NCBI GenBank assembly: GCA_934254815.1
Contig: CAKQME010000002.1
Location: forward strand, 1 to 64,000
Length of the DNA stretch: 64,000 bases
Reading direction: 5' to 3'
Origin: an uncultured Clostridia bacterium
GTDB lineage: Bacteria; Bacillota; Clostridia; Christensenellales; Borkfalkiaceae
Both the position numbers and the translations under genes were made by a program. Positions 7,619-14,797 of the stretch are shown one piece after another. Below the pieces are notes generated by a model that did not search any database, had not been told where the DNA came from, and worked only from the letters and a program-made list of their open reading frames with translations. Position 1 is the first letter of the stretch. Each line of letters begins with the position of its first letter.

Positions 7619-7879
7619 ATGCTGATAGGAAAAGTCGTCGGGTCGGTCGTATCTACCAGAAAGTGCGACAACCTTGTCGGAAATAAATTTATGATAGTTG
7701 AACCTATCCCCAGCCTTAAAATCGAAAACCGCATAGTGGCGGTGGATAAAGTCGGCGCGGGTATAGGCGAACTTGTGCTTATCGCTCAGGGCAGCGCGGC
7801 GAGAATAGGTTGCGGAGACGAACGCGCGCCTATCGACGCGGCAATCGTCGGTATCATCGACGACGGTCAGGGCTTATAA
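7619..7879 (+). CDS. eutN: BMC-P pentameric vertex protein (EutN/CcmL family)
   Basis: This 86-residue protein begins MLIGKVVGSVVSTRKCDNLV and contains MIVEPIPSL, VAVDKVGAGIGELVLIAQGSAAR and ending DAAIVGIIDD, all typical of EutN/CcmL/PduN. These pentamers close the 12 vertices of the shell. It is the only recognisable BMC-P gene in the operon. It is 15 bp after pduL, with a Shine-Dalgarno-like GGCGG. Confidence 0.95.
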   Translation: MLIGKVVGSVVSTRKCDNLVGNKFMIVEPIPSLKIENRIVAVDKVGAGIGELVLIAQGSAARIGCGDERAPIDAAIVGIIDDGQGL

Positions 7880-7906
7880 TAAAGCGGTTAATCGGAGATT
7901 ACTTTG

Positions 7907-9235
7907 ATGGACATTAGCGAGCTTAGTAAAATTTACAGAGAAGCGGGCATAGTCGGCGCAGGCGGCGCGGGCTTTCCTACCTATGCAAAGCTCAGCGACA
8001 AAGCGGAGATTATACTTTTAAACTGCGCCGAGTGCGAACCGCTTCTGAGACTTCACAGACAGCTTCTTAAATATCACGCCGAAGAGATAATAAAGGCGTT
8101 CGATAAAACGCGCGAAATATTAGGCGCGAAAGAGGGGATAGTCTGTATAAAATCGCATTATAAAGGCGCGATAGAAGCGGTAACTGCGTTGCTTCCGCAA
8201 TATAAAAATCTTAAAATATGTCTTCTTCCCGTGGTTTACCCCGCAGGCGACGAAGTCGTAATGATATACGAAGCGACTAAACGAGTCGTGCGCCCCGGCG
8301 GGCTTCCGATAGAACAAGGGGTAGCGGTTTTCAACGTAGAAACTATGTATAACGCGTATCACGCGCTTAACGGCGAAAACCTTACGAGTAAACTCGTGAC
8401 TATTGCGGGCGAAGTAGAAAAACCGTGTACGGTGAGAGTGCCGCTCGGCGCGAAATTACAAGACGTAGTCGCGCTTGCGGGTAAAGAGACTATAAAGGAC
8501 GGAGTTTACTGGGTAGGCGGACCTATGATGGGACGGCTTGCGAACAGAAACGAAACTGTAACTAAAACGACCAACTCGATATTCGTTTTCCCCGAAAATC
8601 TCCGCGTCGTCGAAAAACTTAAAAGCGACTGGAAGATAGAAAAGGCGAGAGCGGCGGCAAGTTGCTGTCAGTGCAGAATGTGTACGGATCTTTGCCCCCG
8701 TCACGAACTCGGTCATCCGATAGAACCGCATAAGATAATGCACGCGGCGGCTTGTAACGATTTTCAGGATACCGCGGCGTTTGTCAATACGTTCTACTGT
8801 TCGGCGTGCGGAGTATGCGAAAATTTTTCCTGTCCGCAGGGGTTGTCTCCGAGAAAACTCATACAGAGAGTAAAAGCGGGGTTAAGGGCAAACGGCGTAA
8901 GACCGCCTAAAGACGTAAAAGTCGCACCCGTCGACCCGAAACGCGATTACAGAAGAGTTCCGCTCGAAAGACTTGTCGCAAGACTCGGAGTAAAGAAATA
9001 TCAGGTTGACGCTCCGCTCGATAACGAGCTTAAAGACGTTTTTAAAGAAGTAAAAATCGCGCTTTCTCAGCATATCGGTATTCCCGCTTCGGCTGTCGTA
9101 AAGGTCGGAGACAGGGTAGAAAAAGGGCAGCTTATAGCGAAAGCCGCCGACGGACTTTCGGTAAACATACACGCTTCGGTAACGGGGCTTGTAACCGAAG
9201 TAGGAGACAAAGCGATAACTATTGTTAAGGCGTAA
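7907..9235 (+). CDS. pduS: PduS/RnfC-like Fe-S flavoprotein
   Basis: This 442-residue protein resembles PduS. It has an N-terminal SLBB/RnfC part (REAGIVGAGGAGFPTYAKL, NCAECEPLL) and two 4Fe-4S motifs near residues 250-310: CCQCRMCTDLCP and CSACGVCENFSCP. A C-terminal lipoyl-like barrel contains GDRVEKGQLIAKAADGLSV. PduS is described as a cobalamin reductase that binds PduT. No B12 enzyme is encoded here, so in this locus it more likely oxidises NADH and passes electrons out through the BMC-T next door. An alternative TTG start at 7904 exists. The gene precedes the BMC-T gene by 14 bp. Confidence 0.9.
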   Translation: MDISELSKIYREAGIVGAGGAGFPTYAKLSDKAEIILLNCAECEPLLRLHRQLLKYHAEEIIKAFDKTREILGAKEGIVCIKSHYKGAIEAVTALLPQYKNLKICLLPVVYPAGDEVVMIYEATKRVVRPGGLPIEQGVAVFNVETMYNAYHALNGENLTSKLVTIAGEVEKPCTVRVPLGAKLQDVVALAGKETIKDGVYWVGGPMMGRLANRNETVTKTTNSIFVFPENLRVVEKLKSDWKIEKARAAASCCQCRMCTDLCPRHELGHPIEPHKIMHAAACNDFQDTAAFVNTFYCSACGVCENFSCPQGLSPRKLIQRVKAGLRANGVRPPKDVKVAPVDPKRDYRRVPLERLVARLGVKKYQVDAPLDNELKDVFKEVKIALSQHIGIPASAVVKVGDRVEKGQLIAKAADGLSVNIHASVTGLVTEVGDKAITIVKA

Positions 9236-9249
9236 GTGAGGCAGACTAA

Positions 9250-9804
9250 ATGAGTAAAGCTATAGGAATGATTGAATACAGAACGGTTTCCGCAGGTATT
9301 ACGGCTACCGATCTTATGGTAAAAACGGCAGACGTTGACATAATCGAAGCTCAGACGGTATGCCCCGGTAAATACATTTCGATTATAACCGGTGATTTAA
9401 GCGCGGTGCGCGCCGCAGTCGATAACGCGAAGAGTTCTTTCGAAGAAGCTTGTATCGACAGTTTCGTACTCGGCAACCCCGACGAAAGCATTTTCCCCGC
9501 GATAATGGGTACTACCAACGTTTCGGCAAACGAAGTAAACGCGCTCGGTATATTGGAGACGTTCGACGCTTCGCAGATAATAGTCGCGGCGGATAACGCC
9601 GTAAAGACTGCCGAAATAAGTCTTATAGAAATAAGGCTTGCTCGCGGAATGTGCGGTAAATCATACGTTATAATGACGGGCGAAGTCGCTGCGGTTACTG
9701 CCGCGGTAGAAAGAGCGCGCGATATAGTATCTTCTTCGGGAATGTTCCTCGACAGTTCGGTCATCGCTCGCCCCGACAGAAAATTGATTGAAAAAATACT
9801 TTAA
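9250..9804 (+). CDS. pduT: Tandem-domain BMC-T shell protein (PduT-like)
   Basis: This 184-residue protein has two BMC domains (AIGMIEYRTVSAGITATDLM and ALGILETFDASQIIVAADNA). Cys38 in AQTVCPGKYIS corresponds to the pore cysteine that coordinates a 4Fe-4S cluster in PduT. It would form a pseudohexameric trimer with a metal cluster at the three-fold pore and pass electrons across the shell. The adjacent PduS-like gene supports this. Shine-Dalgarno GAGG. Confidence 0.93.
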   Translation: MSKAIGMIEYRTVSAGITATDLMVKTADVDIIEAQTVCPGKYISIITGDLSAVRAAVDNAKSSFEEACIDSFVLGNPDESIFPAIMGTTNVSANEVNALGILETFDASQIIVAADNAVKTAEISLIEIRLARGMCGKSYVIMTGEVAAVTAAVERARDIVSSSGMFLDSSVIARPDRKLIEKIL

Positions 9805-9820
9805 TTTTATTGTGATTTTA

Positions 9821-9849
9821 TTGCAGATTTGAATAACGCGTGATATAAT
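9821..9849 (+). promoter_or_regulatory. Internal sigma-A promoter for deoR-parA-parB
   Basis: TTGCAG (9821-9826), 17-bp spacer and TATAAT (9844-9849) lie in the 132-bp gap after the BMC-T gene. This would give the regulator and the ParA/ParB-like genes their own transcription with a leader of about 80 nt. Confidence 0.65.
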
Positions 9850-9901
9850 ATAAATATGAATTTATATTTCGGCGCGTATTTCGGGTCTGCTTTTATTTTA
9901 A

Positions 9902-9917
9902 TCGGAATTATATCCGA
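9902..9917. promoter_or_regulatory. Possible DeoR-family operator
   Basis: A short dyad with arms TCGGA and TCCGA around ATTATA lies between the internal promoter and the DeoR start codon. The position suits autoregulation, but the dyad is short and no second copy was found at the main promoter. Confidence 0.25.
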
Positions 9918-9936
9918 CTTATAAACGGGAGAAAAG

Positions 9937-10704
9937 ATGCTCGCAGTAGAGAGAAAAAATAGCATACTGAGCTTGTTGCAGACCGAAAAACGCGTAGTCG
10001 TATCCGAACTTGCCGAAAGATTCGAAGTATCCGAAGAAACCATTCGCCGCGACCTTGAAAAGCTCGAACAAGAAGGGCTTGTCCAGAAGTCGTACGGCGG
10101 GGCGGTGCTTACAGATAACGCGCTCAGCGATATGCCGCTTGCGGTCAGAAAACGCACGAACGTTTTTGGTAAGCAGAAAATAGCCGAACTTGCCGCGTCT
10201 TACATAGCCGATAACAGTTCGCTTATGCTTGACAGCTCGTCTACCGCGCTTTTCATTGCGAAGAGAATAAAAGACCGTAAAAATATGGTCATCATTACTA
10301 ATTCGCTTGAAATTTTAGTCGAACTCAAAGACAGAAAAGACTGGAAGATTTTTTCCAGCGGCGGTCAGTTGGGCGAAGATTCGCTCGCTCTGGTAGGCAG
10401 TCAGGCAAACAGAATGTTGTCGAGCTTTCACGTCGGCGCGGCGATAATATCGTGTAAGGGTTTCGATATAAACAAGGGTTTTACCGATTCCAACGATATG
10501 CACGCTTCCACTAAGCGAACGATGCTCGAAAATTGCGATAAGCGCGTGCTTGCGGTAGACAGTTCGAAATTCGACCGTATAGCGTTCAACGTGGTCGGGG
10601 GGCTTTCGGATATAGACGTAATAGTAACCGACGTGCGCCCGCGCGACGAGTGGTTGGAAAAATTCAAACAATACGGGGTTGAGTGTATTTATCCCGAAGA
10701 GTAG
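9937..10704 (+). CDS. DeoR-family transcriptional regulator
   Basis: This 255-residue protein begins with a DeoR winged helix (RKNSILSLLQTEKRVVVSELAERF, VSEETIRRDLEKLEQEGL) and continues with the DeoR effector domain (SLMLDSSSTALFIAKRI, ITNSLEIL, RVLAVDSSKFDRIAF). Family members sense phosphorylated sugars and usually repress sugar catabolism, so it is the likely local regulator of the compartment. It ends 12 bp before the ParA gene. Its own promoter suggests autoregulation. Confidence 0.92.
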   Translation: MLAVERKNSILSLLQTEKRVVVSELAERFEVSEETIRRDLEKLEQEGLVQKSYGGAVLTDNALSDMPLAVRKRTNVFGKQKIAELAASYIADNSSLMLDSSSTALFIAKRIKDRKNMVIITNSLEILVELKDRKDWKIFSSGGQLGEDSLALVGSQANRMLSSFHVGAAIISCKGFDINKGFTDSNDMHASTKRTMLENCDKRVLAVDSSKFDRIAFNVVGGLSDIDVIVTDVRPRDEWLEKFKQYGVECIYPEE

Positions 10705-10716
10705 GAGGGTATAAAA

Positions 10717-11517
10717 ATGCCGAGATCTGTTGCGATCTGTTTTGCAAACAACAAAGGAGGAAGCGGAAAATCCACGACTTGTTCCAGCGTGGCATACGCG
10801 CTTGCGGTAAAGGGTAAAAGGGTGTTGCTTATCGACGGAGATATGCAGATGAACCTTACGTTGTCGTATTTTTCTGAAGACAGGTCGCTCGAAATAGCCA
10901 AAAGCGGAGAAAATCTCTATACTGCCGTAAAAGACCAGAAACCGCTTGACGATTATATATTAAGCACCGATTACGAGGGTATCGACCTTTTGCCGTCGTC
11001 TACGCTTATGAGCGGTATCGAATACGAGTTGTTTTCTAAGTGGCAAAGAGAGTTCATACTTAAAAAACTGCTGAAAGAAGTACGCGATCAGGGCGTATAC
11101 GATTATATACTTATCGACGCTCCGCCGACGCTCGGTTGCTGGGTTATGAACGTGTTGATTGCTTCCGATTTCGTGGTGTTGCCGGTAGAAGCAAGCCCGT
11201 GGGGTCTGTTTGGTCTGGCTAATATGTTCGACTTTATAAAACAGGTAAAAGAGATTTCCGATACGCCCGAAGTTCTCGGCGTTGCCATAACCAAGGCGGA
11301 TTCCAGAAAAAATTATCTTAAGCAGACTTTGGAAACTCTTAAAGAGGGCGGAATAGACGTTTTCGACAGCGTTATTCATCTTGACAGCAGTATCGAATGG
11401 GCGCAGGATAATTCTATGCCCGTAGGCAGTTATAAAAAGTCGGCGCGCGCGGCTAAAGAATACGCGGCGTTGACCGACGAAATTTTAAAAAGGGTTAAAG
11501 CGCGTATAAAACAATAA
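10717..11517 (+). CDS. ParA/MinD-family positioning ATPase
   Basis: This 266-residue protein has a deviant Walker A motif, NNKGGSGKSTT, with the signature lysine near residue 11. Walker A' is LLIDGDMQMNLTLSYF and Walker B is YILIDAPPTLGCWV. The C-terminus is basic (LKRVKARIKQ), consistent with non-specific DNA binding. ParA ATPases form gradients on the nucleoid and position plasmids, chromosomes or, as McdA, carboxysomes. The gene is 12 bp after the BMC regulator with a strong Shine-Dalgarno (AGGAGG), and no replication or parS-type repeats are visible nearby. A role in compartment positioning is inferred from context. Confidence 0.88.
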   Translation: MPRSVAICFANNKGGSGKSTTCSSVAYALAVKGKRVLLIDGDMQMNLTLSYFSEDRSLEIAKSGENLYTAVKDQKPLDDYILSTDYEGIDLLPSSTLMSGIEYELFSKWQREFILKKLLKEVRDQGVYDYILIDAPPTLGCWVMNVLIASDFVVLPVEASPWGLFGLANMFDFIKQVKEISDTPEVLGVAITKADSRKNYLKQTLETLKEGGIDVFDSVIHLDSSIEWAQDNSMPVGSYKKSARAAKEYAALTDEILKRVKARIKQ

Positions 11518-11539
11518 TACGCGAAAGGAGTAAAATATT

Positions 11540-11989
11540 ATGGCGGTAGGAAAAGACAGCGTAAAAAGAGCGGCGACGAAAACCAAAGCCGCGGAAGTAA
11601 AACCCGTTATCGAGAATAACGAGGTAGTCGTTCCCATAGCGGAACTTAAATTCAAAGAAGTAAAGAGCTGCTCGGCGGTGAAGAAGTCTATACAGGAAGT
11701 CGGGGTGATTTTACCCGTAATAGCGGTAAAGACTGCCGACGGGCTTAAAGTTATAGACGGCGCGAAGAGATTGACCGCGTTAAAATCGTTGGGCATAAAC
11801 AGCGTTAAAGCAGTCGTCGTCGACAAAGACGAAAAGAAAGTAAAACGCGCGCTTAAAGCCACCGAAGTATGCGAAGAAAAATGCGCCGAGAACTGCGGAA
11901 AGCAAACCGTAGAAAAGACGGACGAAATAAGAGAAGCAAAATTCGAAGCGGTACGCCGCGTAGTCGAACTGCCGACTTATTTGTTATAA
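11540..11989 (+). CDS. Small ParB/Srx-fold protein lacking HTH domain
   Basis: This 149-residue protein has one recognisable domain: a ParB N-terminal (sulfiredoxin-like) fold at about residues 27-100, with VVVPIAELKFKEVKS, SIQEVGVILPVIAVK and LKVIDGAKRLTALKSLG. The full GERRxRA nucleotide box and the helix-turn-helix that binds parS are absent. The first 25 residues are Lys/Ala-rich. The tail contains CEEKCAENCGK and a final helix (EAKFEAVRRVVELPTYLL) resembling the encapsulation helices of this operon. It is 22 bp after parA, with Shine-Dalgarno AAAGGAG. The likely role is ParA partner or adaptor; what it binds is unknown. Confidence 0.75.
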   Translation: MAVGKDSVKRAATKTKAAEVKPVIENNEVVVPIAELKFKEVKSCSAVKKSIQEVGVILPVIAVKTADGLKVIDGAKRLTALKSLGINSVKAVVVDKDEKKVKRALKATEVCEEKCAENCGKQTVEKTDEIREAKFEAVRRVVELPTYLL

Positions 11990-11996
11990 AAAAACT

Positions 11997-12034
11997 CAGC
12001 CTGCGGGAGAATATCCCGGCAGGCTGTTTTATTT
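11997..12034. terminator. Bidirectional terminator closing the BMC operon
   Basis: The stem CAGCCTGC...GCAGGCTG contains an inner GGGA/TCCC pairing and is followed by TTTTATTT. On the opposite strand it is followed by a run of T from the AAAAAAA at 11988-11994. It lies between the converging ParB-like gene and the minus-strand gene at 12115. Confidence 0.9.
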
Positions 12035-12114
12035 GCCGACTTAATTATCTAAATTTATCGTCGTATCGGACGGAGCGAAGTATCCCGTCGAAATATGGCG
12101 TAAATAATATATTG

Positions 12115-12402
12115 TTATTTATCCGACAGTTTCTGAAATTCTTTCGGTCGCACGACTATTCCGTCAAGTGCGATATTCGGTTTTTTGCGTTTTTTACGCT
12201 TTTTACGTTCTTTCAGCCTGTCGGTAATGTAATAAATTTTCGGCTCTTCTCGCCTTTGTACTTCTTCCTGAGGTTCGGGCGAGTTTTTTAATTGTTTTTT
12301 GTATTCCGAATACGCAAGCAAAATCTTTACGGAAACGACTCCCGTAAAACACAACGCGAAAATAAGAGCCAACGCTAATATACCCTCCAACGGAGTAACC
12401 AT
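12115..12402 (-). CDS. Small membrane protein of unknown function
   Basis: This 95-residue protein has one N-terminal transmembrane helix (about residues 7-31, EGILALALIFALCFTGVVSV) and a charged cytoplasmic tail with a Lys/Arg block (RLKERKKRKKRKKP). I recognise no domain. A strong Shine-Dalgarno (GGAGGTG) 7 bases from the ATG supports expression. It is divergent from the DeoC-like gene and converges on the BMC operon. Confidence 0.75.
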   Translation of the reverse strand: MVTPLEGILALALIFALCFTGVVSVKILLAYSEYKKQLKNSPEPQEEVQRREEPKIYYITDRLKERKKRKKRKKPNIALDGIVVRPKEFQKLSDK

Positions 12403-12479
12403 TATAACTCACCTCCGACTATATATTAACATATTTTCGTTGCGTAAAATGAGCATATAACGGCGTAAAACGTCGAACA

Positions 12480-12507
12480 TTGTCGAAAATACAAAATAAC
12501 GTAAAAT
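12480..12507 (+). promoter_or_regulatory. Possible promoter of the DeoC-like gene
   Basis: TTGTCG (12480-12485) and TAAAAT (12502-12507) are 16 bp apart, about 40 bp upstream of the start codon. The match is moderate. Confidence 0.35.
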
Positions 12508-12548
12508 TCGCCCGTTTTGTTATCGGATAAAAAGCAGATACTTAGCGT

Positions 12549-13367
12549 ATGGCAGAATTAAACGAAAATATCAATCCCGAAGAAACCGAAGCCAAAGAAT
12601 TGGTAAAAACCGACGAACAAGCCGAAATGCTTAAAACCGCGTTGGTCTTCGGTCAGAGCGAAGACGATTTAAGACGGGAATTTAAAGAATTCAAGGCGTT
12701 GAAACTCTTCCGTAAGCTCATTTTCGACCTTACCGCGTCGAGAGACCGCGACGAATTCGACGGTAAAATCGCAGATGCGATAAGTTACGGGTTCGGCGGA
12801 GTTCTGGTTTTTCCTACCGATATAAAACGCGCCAAAGAAAAAATAGGCAAAGCCGATATCGAAGTGATCGCCGCCGTATGTTATCCTTTCGGAGAAGACG
12901 GAGCGGGCGTCAAAAAACTTGCGGTAAAAAGAGTGTCGACCGTAGGCGCGGGCGGAGTGTTGCTTGCCGTGGGCGTGAACGCGATTAAAAGCGGCAATGT
13001 CGATTTTATAAGGCGAGAAATAAAGCGATGCCTTAAGGTCAATAAAACGCTGAAACTTACGGCTGTTATAGAAAGCGGAGAAATGAACGCCGAAGAAATC
13101 GAACGGGTAACGCGAATGTTGTCTGCTATAGGCGTAAAGAGTTTTTGCGGCGGAACGGGTTTTTGTAAACGCGGCGACGGTACGGAATATAAAATTATGC
13201 GTTCGTTTATAAAAACCGATTGCGAGCTGATAGCTTTCGATAAAAGCGGGAAAAGCGACGTTACGGGACTGTTGCAGATAGTAGACAGAGTGGTTACTGC
13301 CGACGGAGAAAAAGTCGTCGGAGAGATAAGGTCGAGGCTTGCACTCGGTTCCGGTTCGGCGGGATAG
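12549..13367 (+). CDS. DeoC-like TIM-barrel protein with lost catalytic residues
   Basis: This 272-residue protein has a roughly 65-residue acidic N-terminal segment, then a barrel with the DeoC (2-deoxyribose-5-phosphate aldolase) pattern: AISYGFGGVLVFPTDIKRA, VIAAVCYPFGEDGAGVKKLA, VNAIKSGNVDFIRREIKRCL, LTAVIESGEMNAEEIERV and GVKSFCGGTGF. In active DeoC the Schiff-base lysine sits in the last motif (VKTSTGF); here the position reads Cys (SFCGGTGF). The Asp of the EIDMV strand is replaced in GGVLLAVGVN. It is therefore probably not a DERA aldolase; a binding or regulatory role, or different chemistry, is possible. No Shine-Dalgarno was found. Confidence 0.7.
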   Translation: MAELNENINPEETEAKELVKTDEQAEMLKTALVFGQSEDDLRREFKEFKALKLFRKLIFDLTASRDRDEFDGKIADAISYGFGGVLVFPTDIKRAKEKIGKADIEVIAAVCYPFGEDGAGVKKLAVKRVSTVGAGGVLLAVGVNAIKSGNVDFIRREIKRCLKVNKTLKLTAVIESGEMNAEEIERVTRMLSAIGVKSFCGGTGFCKRGDGTEYKIMRSFIKTDCELIAFDKSGKSDVTGLLQIVDRVVTADGEKVVGEIRSRLALGSGSAG

Positions 13368-13414
13368 AATAAAATCGGCTTTTCGGGTTAAAATAATACG
13401 GGAGGTATTTTTAA

Positions 13415-13540
13415 ATGAGTAAAAAGAAAAAACACCCCGTCAAAAAGATGACGGAAAGAGATTATGAAAATTATATTATGTCTTTAAAAGACGAACGCCC
13501 GGTTAAAGTGGTAGTCGATAGCGATAAAAATGACGAATAA
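13415..13540 (+). CDS. Small basic protein, 41 residues
   Basis: A strong Shine-Dalgarno (GGGAGG, 13400-13405) precedes an ATG and an open frame that begins MSKKKKHPVKKMTERDYENY and ends VVVDSDKNDE. No family is recognised. The N-terminus is Lys-rich. It lies 47 bp after the DeoC-like gene and could be cotranscribed with it. Confidence 0.6.
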   Translation: MSKKKKHPVKKMTERDYENYIMSLKDERPVKVVVDSDKNDE

Positions 13541-13562
13541 AACGACAAACGGCACAAAGTTG

Positions 13563-13591
13563 TTGATTTTTGAGTGAATATATGGTATAAT
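13563..13591 (+). promoter_or_regulatory. sigma-A promoter of the GNAT gene
   Basis: TTGATT (13563-13568), 17-bp spacer, TATAAT (13586-13591). The predicted transcript starts at about 13598, close to a hairpin. Confidence 0.75.
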
Positions 13592-13595
13592 TTCT

Positions 13596-13621
13596 CCGTC
13601 TGTGAAATATTTTGCAGACGG
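13596..13621 (+). promoter_or_regulatory. 5'-UTR hairpin touching the Shine-Dalgarno of the GNAT gene
   Basis: CCGTCTG (13596-13602) pairs with CAGACGG (13615-13621) around a 12-nt A/U-rich loop. The last G residues of the stem are part of the GGGAG Shine-Dalgarno (13620-13624) for the ATG at 13630. Confidence 0.55.
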
Positions 13622-13629
13622 GAGAATTT

Positions 13630-14751
13630 ATGGTAGAGATAATAGAAGCGGTGACGTCCGCGCAAATGAAAAAGTTCGCGATTTTTCCTTTGGAACTCTA
13701 TAAAGGAAACTCGTATTATGTACCGCCTTTCACGGCTGATGAAAAAAATATTAAAAACCCCAAAGTCAATTTCGCGTCGGTCGGTTGCGATACAAAGTGT
13801 TTTCTCGCTTATCGCGACGGTAAAATCGTAGGCAGAGTGGCAGGGGTTATAGTCCGCGCAAGCAACGAGAAATACAATCAGAAGAGAATACGTTTTACTC
13901 GTTTCGATTTTATCGACGACGAAGAAGTTGCTTCCGCGCTTCTTAAAGCCGTAGCCGACTACGGCAGAGAGCAAGGTATGACCGAAATGCACGGTCCTTG
14001 GGGTTATAACGACGCCGACAGAGAGGGCATGCTTACTTTCGGGTTCGATAAACTTTCGACTTTCGCTACTAATTATAACTATTCGTATTATCCCGCGATA
14101 ATGGATAAACTCGGTTATAAAAAAGAGAGCGAGTGGGTAGAGTATAAGTTCCCCGTAAACGATTACGATCCGCGTTACGGTAAGATAGGCGAAGCCGTCG
14201 CCCGCCGTTACGGATTTAAAGAAATTGCGGGTACTATGCCGCTTAAAAAGATTATTAAGCTTTACGGCGATAAATTCTTCGATTGCTATAACGACGCCTA
14301 TAAAGATCTCGATTGTTATATAGAAATTACGGGCGACGCGAAAAAGAACGTTTTAAAGACTTTCGCTTCCGTTATAAACGCCGACTATTTTTCGCTTATT
14401 ATCGATAAAAACACCGATAAAGTGGCGGCGTTCGGGGTGGCTATTCCGTCTCTCGGTAAAATAGTAAACAAGCACCGCGGCAGCGCGCTTAAAAGTTTAC
14501 CAGGCATAATGAAAGAGATTAAAAAGCCGAGCGCGCTCGAACTTACGCTTATAGGCGTCGCGCCCGAATACAGAAATTCGGGAGTAAACGCCATGATAAT
14601 CGACAGAATATGGCGTAACGTAAGAAAGAGCGGTATCACCGATATAGTCGGCAACCCGATGCTTACGACGAATTTGCCGATACTCGCGCAATGGAAGAAC
14701 ATTCCGCACGAAGTAATTAAACGCAGACAAACTTATATAACCGAAATTTAA
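13630..14751 (+). CDS. GNAT-like N-acetyltransferase family protein
   Basis: This 373-residue protein opens with MVEIIEAVTSAQMKKFAIFP and has acyltransferase-like halves: FLAYRDGKIVGRVAGVIVRA early, and ELTLIGVAPEYRNSGVNAMIIDRI late (near 300), the latter resembling the acetyl-CoA-binding loop. The conserved HGPWGYNDADREGML motif marks a family widespread in Clostridia and Bacteroidetes with no known substrate. The start at 13630 is chosen because GGGAG precedes it. It converges on typA. Confidence 0.75.
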   Translation: MVEIIEAVTSAQMKKFAIFPLELYKGNSYYVPPFTADEKNIKNPKVNFASVGCDTKCFLAYRDGKIVGRVAGVIVRASNEKYNQKRIRFTRFDFIDDEEVASALLKAVADYGREQGMTEMHGPWGYNDADREGMLTFGFDKLSTFATNYNYSYYPAIMDKLGYKKESEWVEYKFPVNDYDPRYGKIGEAVARRYGFKEIAGTMPLKKIIKLYGDKFFDCYNDAYKDLDCYIEITGDAKKNVLKTFASVINADYFSLIIDKNTDKVAAFGVAIPSLGKIVNKHRGSALKSLPGIMKEIKKPSALELTLIGVAPEYRNSGVNAMIIDRIWRNVRKSGITDIVGNPMLTTNLPILAQWKNIPHEVIKRRQTYITEI

Positions 14752-14769
14752 AATCGACATAAAAAAATA

Positions 14770-14792
14770 ACGGGCGTTTTTCAAACGCCCGT
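14770..14792. terminator. Bidirectional terminator between GNAT and typA
   Basis: The stem ACGGGCGTTT/AAACGCCCGT has flanking A and T tracts on both sides and lies in the 46-bp gap between converging genes. Confidence 0.85.
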
Positions 14793-14797
14793 TTGTG

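Noticed and set aside
1109..9804. Classical PDU or EUT operon
   Set aside because: The shell and several enzymes resemble PDU/EUT, but no diol dehydratase, ethanolamine lyase, reactivase or cobalamin adenosyltransferase gene is present, whereas an aldolase with an encapsulation peptide is.
10717..11989. Chromosomal parAB partition locus
   Set aside because: The ParB-like protein has no helix-turn-helix or full length, no parS-like sites are visible, and the neighbours are BMC genes rather than rsmG/mnmG or replication genes.
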